From Hyaloperonospora brassicae (Eukaryota > Oomycota > Peronosporomycetes > Peronosporales > Peronosporaceae): a stretch of 64,000 nucleotides of DNA. This document shows positions 38,209-47,779 of this stretch, in pieces (within the stretch, counting starts at the first letter, position 1; every line of letters begins with the position of its first letter). The notes under the pieces are model-generated. The model was not told the origin of the DNA. It ran no database searches and worked only from the letters and a program-made list of their open reading frames with translations. The position numbers were made by a program, and so were the translations under genes. The stretch is from NCBI GenBank assembly GCA_947650285.1, contig CANTFL010000568.1:1-64000 (forward strand), written 5' to 3'.

Positions 38209-38504
38209 AGAGAAGTCTCCGTTTAGGCGAGAGTTTCCCATGCGTGACGTCCCCAGTTCCTACACAAGGCGAGAGAATATCTCGCTCGACCTGCAGTTGC
38301 GCGACCGTGTACTTAGAACGGTTCTTCGTACACTCGGCTTCACGATCCTTGCGGTGCTGCCGGACAGTGTCAGTCAGAGCATAACGCATGTCCAGCTCGT
38401 GCTCTAAACCCTCGCGCAATTGAACAATTGCGCGATCCATATCGTTCGGGTCGAGATAGTGGCAGAACGACCTAAGATATGTTTTCCCTCCTCCTCCACA
38501 TCCT

Positions 38505-38645
38505 TTGATTCACTATGACGGTGGTCAACTCTTCCTGGTAGAGCGTATCTTGAACAACTATGACAATCTAGTATCAAAGAATAGTTACCATGCCCAGTGG
38601 CGAGGGTATCCACCTTCTTGGAACAGCTGGGAGCGGGGCTTTTAG
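38505..38645 (+). pseudogene. chromodomain of element C
   Basis: A 45-residue stretch reads FLVERILNNYDN, then AQWRGYPPSWNSWE, the chromodomain pattern found at the C-terminus of chromovirus integrases. In the family it guides integration towards histone-marked chromatin. It is out of frame with the integrase C-terminus that ends at 38208. Confidence 0.7.
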
Positions 38646-39980
38646 CTGATGTTGGATGTGCCCGGTATCGTCGTAAAAATGCCCGCCGCGTTCGCAAAGA
38701 AATTGTAGGCGCTCAATCCCTCGACGCATCTCGGTTGAGACACGCGCCCCCCAGTAGGGTGGATTAAAGAGGTACGCCTCCAGATGGGCGCAAACTGAGT
38801 TGTCAACACAACTCATACATTTCTCTCCCCATGAGAGGCAAGATAAACCTTCTTCTCGAGACAATCGGTGCAATCGGTACCGGGCACCGGTATTGGACTT
38901 CAGGTAAACCTGTTGCAAGCAACATCGAGTTTGTCTAGCCAAATTTTGCGGCCAACATTCTCAATGTTGCCGGTGAAAAAATTGCACGCCTGCACCAAAA
39001 GGAGCTCGTCTCGCTTTAGGTTGCAGTGGTAGGATCAATTTCTAAAGAATACATCGATGTAGAAGTCATGCTCAGTACGATAATGGTTCGCACTGGGGTC
39101 AAGGCCATGCATCTTTGACGAGTTTAAGAGTGCGATTTGACAACTCCCAGTGGTATATCCATACCACCCTCTCAGACCGCCCACGGAAGGCACCCATGGC
39201 TTGTTGTCAGGAGCTGATCGCTAACTTCACGATCCTGCTCCTCTTGCGTGGTGCCAACGTAATCACTGGCGCCACGATCGCCAAAATATCTCGCATTACT
39301 GCGGCTATGGAAACGATGACTCCGCAAAGGTTCATCGACATCGTCATGTAGACGTACGTCCGCATGTTGCCCACTCGCCTCGTATGGATACGAGCGCGGT
39401 TGGTTCGATTTTAATGACGTGTTCCCGGAATCGTCGGATGGACCAAACATCTCATGCCGCAATTCAGGATTGAGACTACCGCGAGGCGCAGCAGTATTCG
39501 TTTTCGCAACCGTACGGTCGGGCTTTGCGGACAACTTGGATTCCGAAGGAAATCCGACTCATTCGAATAGAGCACCTCCGATTCGGGGTCGGCGTCCATG
39601 GGACATCCACCCTCGGCCGAAGCTGCGGGTGAAGAAGCTGCAATTGGACGATCACGTGCACCTGCAACTATAGTGGTTGCAGGCTAATTATTAGCAGCAA
39701 AGGGCAAAATATCTCCTGCTGCCGAGGCTTGAGTGTCTTGCCCTCCCCCGGATGCATGCACTCGTGCAGCCGCTTCCCAGAGAGCATGACGAGTGTATAA
39801 ATGCGCTACGCATCATTGCTCGCGGAGCGCATTTATCTACCCGTCGTGCCTATCAAAGTCGAAATGAGAAGGGGGAAGACCAAGAAGTGCTCCCCGTCCC
39901 CAGAGGGACACGACGGTGGTCTCTCTGTCACCAACGAATCAATCACTCACTATAGTGACTGATGGTTAAGGGAGGGATGA
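38646..39980. other. 3' non-coding part of element C
   Basis: No convincing coding frame; the longest open frames on either strand have no known motif. It carries strong hairpins, for example 39797-39836 and 38809-38820, and TCACTATAGTGA-type palindromes near its end. It ends at the 3' LTR. Confidence 0.5.
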
Positions 39981-40451
39981 TGTAACGGAGTGATCCCGTT
40001 ACAAAAAAATTGGTACGATAGTACCAATTTTTGAATATTATCGATTTTGATAATATTCAATCGTCATCAGTCGAGAAAAGCGATGTTGTCGGAATATTAC
40101 CTATTAGGGTTATATCCGTGGAGGGGTCCACTTCTTGGTTTATGCACCGTGTACATAAACCAAGTGAACCACCAATCGCCGCTGAACGGGCGCAATGGGT
40201 GGTGAACTGAAGACCCACATAGGAGACAGTAGTTTAATATAGTTAGATTAAGACGAAAGATGGTTTAGTAAAGAAACTAACTATATTTCGTACAGTTCTA
40301 CTTTCCCCTCTAGACAGAACTTTTGGGTCCTGTATTGTCTTGGTAGCGCTTCCTTAGGCCACGTGTATGTGACGTCGGGAGTACGCACCCTTGTATTGTT
40401 ATCAATATAAGGCCTTGATCAGTTATCTGAGCAAGAGCGTGCCCCGTTACA
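39981..40451 (+). repeat. 3' LTR of element C
   Basis: It starts TGTAACGG and ends CCGTTACA, perfect 8-bp inverted ends. Three perfect hairpins stand side by side at its start: TGTAACGG/CCGTTACA (39981-40003), arms of 12 bp (40005-40016 with 40021-40032) and arms of 10 bp (40033-40042 with 40049-40058). An 11-bp pair follows at 40134-40164. Confidence 0.9.
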
Positions 40452-40456
40452 GCATG

Positions 40457-41745
40457 TGTGTTATTCCTTAATCGGTGGTCTTAGTGACGATGCCGATATT
40501 TCCGTAGCTGGTACGTTGATGCTATGCTTGGGAAGTTATCCAGCGCTTAATATGCCCGAAGCTCGAATCCGTTGATCATGATTGACGACATTGACCGCTT
40601 AGAGATGGGTATCAAGGTGATCGGCCACCAGCTGTTTTTATTGGAGCTATTGAATCCATCTTAAAACAACGGCTTTGTTTACCACTAAAGAGATGCGCCT
40701 GTTGATCTGCCTCCTCTTCGTTTTATTTCCAGAGCAAATGCACCCGGCATGATCGATGCAGCATTTGTTGGATTGAGTGTAGGTCTTGCGTCTATCGGTC
40801 TATATGGCTTGCCAGGAAAGCTGGTGGCAACAAGATGACACCTTGTGCCGAAGTCCGCGAGAAAACAGGCCTGGAGCAGTCGGAAACAGCGCCATAATTT
40901 TTGGGTCTGGCAGGCGAAGCGATGTTGGCACTAGTGAAGCAGTGCTGTCGCGAGAGTGGTGTCCGCATTTCGAGAAGCACGTGGAAAATTATCTTGCAAG
41001 CTTGCTGTTGAGGTCGTTGAAGATGCAGAAAGTGCTCAGGCTGCTGACATACAGGAGGCCGACAAATCGACTGCCAGCCTCTTGGGTGTCAGCAGCCTGA
41101 GCATTTTCTGAATTTTCAACGACCATCGACTGCGGTACGAATGCCGCAAAGGAAGTGTTAAACGAGACTGACTGGTTTCTCATCACGCCTGAGAAGCTGC
41201 CAAAATACGTTGGCGAACGTGCCTGCACATTGTGAGTGATGTTTCTTACTACGGAGCTTGCACGTTGATGTCTTGACTGCCCCATCTTGGGTTCAGGATT
41301 CTTTGTGGCCGCATCTTTGACCAACAGTTCCTGGGTGTTGCAATGGTACTTGCTTGGACAGCTATGGGCACCGCTCATGTCGTCTCAATTCGAGCGAGGT
41401 GGGGTCAGTGATGGAGGAGAGTACCAAGATTGCACACGCATTTGCCCGCGGTAAGTTGCACACTTCTAGCCCTGACATAAAGTCATCGAGGCGAATGAAG
41501 TGCGTTTGCATGTCCCGGATGGAGCTACGCCTAAAGGTGAAGCGGCTTCTATCTGCGCCATGGTGACGGCATTGCTTTCTCCAGCCATGAACAAGCAAGC
41601 ACGGCGAAAAGGCCGTGACGATCGTCAACTTGACGGACGTGTTGGTGACTATGTCGAAGGAGGGTGGGGGCAAAGACCTCGCCATGGCGGGAGAGATGTC
41701 ACTCGTGGGTAAGGTGTTACTACCATAGGCACAACAGAGATGTCC
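40457..41745 (+). pseudogene. Lon protease AAA+ and proteolytic domains (pseudogene, downstream half)
   Basis: Pieces in Lon order, in changing frames: GGLSDDADI near 40480 (family GGLRDEAEI); NPLIMIDDIDRL near 40570 (Walker B, family IDEIDK); LLELLNP, then NNGFVYH, DAPVDLP near 40650-40700; GLAS to HLVPKSA near 40780-40840; CRESGVR near 40950; SLLGVSSL near 41080; EKLPKYVGE near 41190; GVAMVLAWTAMG near 41340; EESTKIAHAFARGKL near 41420; RLHVPDGATPKGEA near 41510; DLAMAGEMSLVGKVL near 41680. The catalytic Ser-Lys parts (KDGPSAG and GGxKEK) are not preserved. In the family, Lon degrades damaged mitochondrial proteins. This is a dead copy of a conserved gene. Confidence 0.75.
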
Positions 41746-41869
41746 GCAGCTGCTAAGTGGTCTCGCGCGTTATTTGATCGAGCTGCCGCTCGGATAGAGG
41801 CGCGACGTTGACGAGGAGAGTACGTACGAAAGGACGTTTCCCGTTGTAGCGGCTTTATGGCGTACTCCA

Positions 41870-43500
41870 TTACCAGAAGTGATTCAAATACGTTTGTCTT
41901 GTCAAGGCCTCAGATTGAAAGTTGATCGGCAGAGACACGTGTGCAGTGAGTCCGGCTTTTGCCCATCGTTTTTGGTCCGACAGGCAGAGCCAAAACTTGT
42001 CTTCATGATTGCGGACAAATTTCGGCTGCCCAGCCGCTGTATGCGTACATATCGATGCGGACAACCACTGACGTGTCTCTCGTGACGCGCACTTCAGTGG
42101 GCAACGACTTGCTTACAATACGCACCTCGCCCGGTCGTCGTCTTTTCGCGTCACCAAAACAAGTACGTGGAAGACCAGAGACATTTCTGTTTTGTGGCCT
42201 CGCGACAAATCGTGACAGGGCCACGATCTATCTTGAGCTGTGTTGGGGCGTCAACACGGTCTAAGTTCAAGCTGGTCGCGTGCCTGCGATAGGACGCCTT
42301 CATAGCTACAGAGCGCCGCATAAGCTGAACTGCAGCTGGCTGCTCGAAGTCGTATATGCGAATCGTACGCACACACACAGAAGCGTCAGCTGTAGTGATC
42401 TCCACTTTACATGCATCAACGCGTCGAACCAGTAAAGCGCATTGCAAAATCGAAGTACCGTCGTCAGGCTTTGTGTCGAGCACATGCAAGCGCGAGTGGT
42501 CTGTCTGTAATAGTCTGTGCGGCGGACATGGACATCGATTGTCCCTCGTCCTCTCTCGTGCGATTGGGTGTCGATACGAAAAATGGAGACACACAAATGA
42601 ATGAGTTCGCTCCTTGTGGCTGGCTTTGGTGACCTTGAAAGCGCAAGACTGCGACGTTACTGTCGTCAATGTTGCTTCCGATTGTCAGCGCCGCCTTTGC
42701 TCACAAACACAAAGCGATCATGTACGCGACATTAGAATCCAAGTCCACAACTTTTTTGTCGCTCCTGCATGACATCGATGATCCGCACACTGCAGTAGAT
42801 CCTTTTTTTTAGCTAATACAGTTGGTTAGGTGAGAAAATTGGAGGTTGTAAAGGATGTTGAGCAGGAGGGGTTGGCTAGTCACGTTATCTACCTCTCTTG
42901 CCCAACGTCGGGCCGAAAACGTTTAATAACTACAAGGGGTTATTAGCTAATAGAGGACTAGCTAGGAGGGGATCAACAGTGCTTTCCAATTTGCGCCTTC
43001 GGGGGTCCAATGGGCTAGCGGCGAACCTTCGAAGAGCCGGACAAATGATTCCTTTTCGCTATGTTGGAAGTTCCTCTGGTGGGGCTCAGGTAATAGAGAA
43101 GACGTCTGCCCTTAAGTTGCCGGACCGGTCGCCGCGCTGATATTCGGTTCCACGGAGCGAACTCGCCTAGAACGTGATTTATCGGCCCCGTCCCGGTGCG
43201 TCTGCGGCCATCGGGGATGACCGGAGTGGTACCTGGCGTTTTGCGCGACTTGAGCGCCTTGTCTGCACCCCGAACTGGATTCTCAATTTCTCGTGCCCTC
43301 TGCGGAGTGTCCCCGTGATGCTCAAAGGATCGAGACAGCAGACTGAGCCAGTAAGGAGGAGGTGGAAGTAGTCCAGGTAGATGCACACCGATATCAATTT
43401 AAGCTAAGCACCAAATCGACGTTCAGCTTTTACGATCACTTTGATCCGTATTTTGAGATTCGACATAAAAGCACTCGCTACGCAGCAGGCAACTTACTCC
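41870..43500. other. unassigned region, longest open frame 42151-42669 minus
   Basis: Composition is near 50 percent GC and both strands have moderately long open frames. The longest, 172 codons on the minus strand at 42151-42669, has no motif that I know. A second, 43015-43386 minus, is proline- and arginine-rich. I cannot tell whether any is a gene. Confidence 0.3.
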
Positions 43501-43699
43501 AGCCAACGCATTACAAAAAATCGACCCAGCAACTATACCGATCAGGATTTCCCAAATTTTCACGGTTCAGCTCAAGCCAGTCTTTTTCCCTTCGGGGCAG
43601 TCACGTCGGAGGGAATCCTCCCCTTGGGGAGCCGACGTGGTCGAAGATCTGACGCGGGCACGCTGCACTCGCAGTCGCGGGTGTGGGCGTAGGAGACCG

Positions 43700-46115
43700 A
43701 CGGGTCGCGCAAGCGGCCCTAGCAGGGGTGTTTTACGGACTGGAGGCGTACCCCGCGCCACGTGTCGCCGCTGCGGCGAGCGCACACTCCACGTCAAGGG
43801 GCCGCGCAAGCGGCTGAAGGGGGGCCACCATCGCAGATGGTTGAGCTCCCTCGGAGAGATAGACGGCGGGTTGGCGTTCTCCACGCCACGCAGTCACTTC
43901 GGTGATCGCACTCCACGTCGGGGGCCGCGCAAGCGGCTGTAGGGGGCCACCATCGCAGATGGTTGAGCTCCTCGGAGAGAGATATGGCGGGTTGGCGTTC
44001 TCCACGCCACGCAGTCACTTCGGTGATCGCACTCCACGTCGGGGGCCGCGCAAGCGGCTGAAGGGGGCCACCATCGCAGATGGTTGAGCTCCTCGGAGAG
44101 ATAGACGGCGGGTTGGCGTTCTCCACGCCACGCAGTCACTTCGGTGATCGCACTCCACGTCGGGGGCCGCGCAAGCGGCTGAAGGGGGCCACCATCGCAG
44201 ATGGTTGAGCTCCTCGGAGAGATATGGCGGGTTGGCGTTCTCCACGCCACGCAGTCACTTCGGTGATCGCACTCCACGTCGGGGGCCGCGCAAGCGGCTG
44301 AAGGGGGCCACCATCGCAGATGGTTGAGCTCCTCGGAGAGATATGGCGGGTTGGCGTTCTCCACGCCACGCAGTCACTTCGGTGATCGCACTCCACGTCG
44401 GGGGCCGCGCAAGCGGCTGAAGGGGGCCACCATCGCAGATGGTTGAGCTCCTCGGAGAGATATATGGCGGGTTGGCGTTCTCCACGCCACGCAGTCACTT
44501 CGGTGATCGCACTCCACGTCGGGGGCCGCGCAAGCGGCTGAAGGGGGCCACCATCGCAGATGGTTGAGCTCCTCGGAGAGATATACGGCGGGTTGGCGTT
44601 CTCCACGCCACGCAGTCACTTCGGTGATCGCACTCCACGTCGGGGGCCGCGCAAGCGGCTGAAGGGGGCCACCATCGCAGATGGTTGAGCTCCTCGGAGA
44701 GAGATATGGCGGGTTGGCGTTCTCCACGCCACGCAGTCACTTCGGTGATCGCACTCCACGTCGGGGGCCGCGCAAGCGGCTGAAGGGGGCCACCATCGCA
44801 GATGGTTGAGCTCCTCGGAGAGATATACGGCGGGTTGGCGTTCTCCACGCCACGCAGTCACTTCGGTGATCGCACTCCACGTCGGGGGCCGCGCAAGCGG
44901 CTGAAGGGGGCCACCATCGCAGATGGCTGAGCTCCTCGGAGAGATATACGGCGGGTTGGCGTTCTCCACGCCACGCAGTCACTTCGGTGATCGCACTCCA
45001 CGTCGGGGGCCGCGCAAGCGGCTGAAGGGGGCCACCATCGCAGATGGTTGAGCTCCTCGGAGAGATATACGGCGGGTTGGCGTTCTCCACGCCACGCAGT
45101 CACTTCGGTGATCGCACTCCACGTCGGGGGCCGCGCAAGCGGCTGAAGGGGGCCACCATCGCAGATGGTTGAGCTCCTCGGAGAGATATATGGCGGGTTG
45201 GCGTTCTCCACGCCACGCAGTCACTTCGGTGATCGCACTCCACGTCGGGGGCCGCGCAAGCGGCTGAAGGGGGCCACCATCGCAGATGGCTGAGCTCCTC
45301 GGAGAGATATACGGCGGGTTGGCGTTCTCCACGCCACGCAGTCACTTCGGTGATCGCACTCCACGTCGGGGGCCGCGCAAGCGGCTGAAGGGAGCCACCA
45401 TCGCAGATGGTTGAGCTCCTCGGAGAGATATGGCGGGTTGGCGTTCTCCACGCCACGCAGTCACTTCGGTGATCGCACTCCACGTCGGGGGCCGCGCAAG
45501 CGGCTGAAGGGGGCCACCATCGCAGATGGTTGAGCTCCTCGGAGAGATATACGGCGGGTTGGCGTTCTCCACGCCACGCAGTCACTTCGGTGATCGCACT
45601 CCACGTCGGGGGCCGCGCAAGCGGCTGAAGGGGGCCACCATCGCAGATGGTTGAGCTCCTCGGAGAGATATACGGCGGGTTGGCGTTCTCCACGCCACGC
45701 AGTCACTTCGGTGATCGCACTCCACGTCGGGGGCCGCGCAAGCGGCTGAAGGGGGCCACCATCGCAGATGGTTGAGCTCCTCGGAGAGATATACGGCGGG
45801 TTGGCGTTCTCCACGCCACGCAGTCACTTCGGTGATCGCACTCCACGTCGGGGGCCGCGCAAGCGGCTGAAGGGGGCCACCATCGCAGATGGTTGAGCTC
45901 CTCGGAGAGATATACGGCGGGTTGGCGTTCTCCACGCCACGCAGTCACTTCGGTGATCGCACTCCACGTCGGGGGCCGCGCAAGCGGCTGAAGGGAGCCA
46001 CCATCGCAGATGGTTGAGCTCCTCGGAGAGATATATGGCGGGTTGGCGTTCTCCACGCCACGCAGTCACTTCGGTGTTCGCACTCCACGTCGGGGGCCGC
46101 GCAAGCGGTCCTAAA
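43700..46115. repeat. GC-rich satellite, about 19 units of 119-121 bp
   Basis: A unit of 121 bp (119 in a few copies) recurs about 19 times with very few differences, mainly in a short variable spot (GAGAGATATACGG, with TATATGG, TATGG, GAGATATGG and AGACGG forms). Each unit contains GCCGC-GCAA-GCGGC, ACCATC-GCA-GATGGT and TGGCGT-TCTCC-ACGCCA. Because 121 is not a multiple of three, the minus strand shows a repeating set of open frames of 76-117 codons; these are by-products, not genes. Both edges fade into a similar block starting CGCGCAAGCGG (43705 and 46103). Confidence 0.95.
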
Positions 46116-46560
46116 GGGGTTTGTTGCCTTATATGGCAGCATACCCGCGTTGTACGTGCTGCCGCTCCGGCGGTACGCATGTCCCCAGTCTACTTGGTCG
46201 CGCCAGCGGTCATGATTGACTCGTAGTTGGCTTCGGTAGGAGGGTCTCTGACCTCGTTGCCGTCGCCCCTGGCTCTACGGAGCCCTTTAGTTGTCGACCC
46301 GATACCCGGGCCGTACTTCTTGTCACACTTATCAGTCGTTAGTTATCATAATAATGGACGTACTTGACACCACCACCACCACCAACTATACCGATCAGGT
46401 GATGGGATACCAGAAGTGCGTCATGGGATAGGCGCCGGCATCGTGGACGCGTCGACAGCAGTCTGGTACCGACGCACAAAAAGCCGGCAGCATGCGATTT
46501 TTGCTGTGCGAATCAGTTGCTCTGGACGGATTTGGACAGTTTCACATGGCTGGGTTTTCG

Positions 46561-46577
46561 TCATTCCGATATTCACC
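46561..46577 (+). promoter_or_regulatory. oomycete-like initiator upstream of the effector
   Basis: TCATTCCGATATTCACC lies 47 bp before the effector ATG. Oomycete core promoters often have TCATTCC-type initiators followed by a CA-T-rich flanking element 50-100 bp before the start codon. The match is to the initiator; the flanking part is weak. Confidence 0.4.
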
Positions 46578-46613
46578 AAGTCACTGCCACATCCAGATCA
46601 AACAACATCTAGC

Positions 46614-47777
46614 ATGCGCGTCTGCCACTTCATCCTCCTGCCTTCTGTCGCTCGCGCCGTCACGACCACCAGTGTCTCGGGTATGTCCAACCCGATCACA
46701 CCTTTGGCTCACTTGACTGACATTGCCGAGCATCGCAATGAGCGGCCTGGTCAACGGCACGATGAGAGCCGGTGAAGTCGGCAATCGTGAAGAGAGGGTG
46801 TTGGCTATAAAGGATTGTCTTAGAGTCGATGAGTTGGTCAAGTTCATCGGACAGCATAAAAATACCTGGCGTAAAGCCGCAGCTGCCAAACGATTTTTGA
46901 CAAAGCTGGAGAACGAAGAACACGTCCAAGGCTTGGGTGAGTGGGATCGAGTAGCGAATGAAGGAGCAACACCTAAAGGAGCATTGGGTAGTGCTCTAGC
47001 GGATACGTATGGGAATAAAGTGATGGCCCGGGCGCTCTTACGTGCGAGCATCAAGCTGAAGGGCGAGATAGGGCCCCGTTTAAAAGCAGTGCAAGACGCA
47101 ATGATTGCGCATTGGAGTGAAAGTAAGAGCAGCGCGATGGACGTTCTTCAGTGGCTAGGACGAGACAAACCATCAAGCGACAATGACCTATTTGACCACG
47201 GTATCGCTGAACTCCTGACAGGGGCTCACACAGAGGACAAACCTCTGGCAGAAGTTATCTTAATTCATTTCGGTATAGACCGCGTTCGATTGTTCGCCGC
47301 TCTTGTGCGAGCGGAAAAGAAAAAAGCCGCGGACCAGAGCGTTATCAAAGCTTGTTGGGACTGGTTGCGTTCGACGCATCCAGATTATAGTATCTACACT
47401 GAAGCTTTTCGCGATTTGCTTGATCCTGGACTGTTAGGAAACAAATGGGTCGTACCAACTGATCGCCCCTATGACTGGCCAACCGACGCCGAAAAAAAAA
47501 GATTTACGAAGAGCTTACGAGCGGACCGGTGTCTGGCAAATAGGCAACGGGTCCGGACGTCAATGGCAGTGGTCCTGACATTGATGATAGTTGGACCTAC
47601 ATAACTGTCTTTGGTGAATATATCGGTTTCTTTGCTACACATAAAACACTTGCTAGTTGGCTTGGCGGAAGGGTCTATCCGTTGATCGGTTTAGTTGACG
47701 GAAGCGAGCGCATCAGGGTAGTATACAAGTTGCAATCGATGACTCCCGATTATCCACACACATCTACCCCATTTTAG
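46614..47777 (+). pseudogene. RxLR-type secreted effector, broken by two frameshifts and a stop
   Basis: The ATG at 46614 opens a secretory-type N-terminus (MRVCHFILLP, then small and hydroxylated residues to about residue 24). The frame closes at 46773-46775, after GQRH, where an RxLR motif would be expected. A second frame is then open from about 46745 to 47604; it has EVGNREERV, an EER-like block just downstream, then about 250 residues of mostly helical, charged sequence (VDELVKFIGQHKNTWRK, LLGNKW). At a run of nine A (47492-47500) the coding character moves to a third frame, which has a TAG at 47541-47543 and then SWTYITVFGEYIGFF before its end at 47777. RxLR effectors enter host cells and disturb immunity. 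As it stands this copy cannot give a full protein. The family call rests on signal, position of the motif and EER. Confidence 0.65.
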
Positions 47778-47779
47778 TA

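Larger units (their letters stand above)
32161..40451 (+). mobile_element. chromodomain Ty3/gypsy retrotransposon C, complete but non-functional
   Basis: An element of about 8.3 kb with two LTRs, gag, pol and a chromodomain, in the Ty3/gypsy order. The 5 bp flanking it are GCACG (32156-32160) and GCATG (40452-40456), a target duplication with one transition. It interrupts a Lon pseudogene. Gag and pol have many stops and frame breaks. The whole element is remarkable for perfect inverted repeats every few tens of bases, described in the findings. Confidence 0.9.

Noticed and set aside
39172..39534. Minus-strand 120-codon frame in element C
   Set aside because: It is charged and low in complexity, lacks motifs, and is in the 3' non-coding part, where hairpins make both strands look alike.
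43700..46115. CRISPR-like array
   Set aside because: The repeats are contiguous with no unique spacers, the genome is eukaryotic, and no cas gene is present.
43567..46180. About 20 overlapping minus-strand open frames starting MENANPP
   Set aside because: They are produced by the 121-bp tandem unit read in successive frames, each closing after the same distance. There is no independent sign of a protein.
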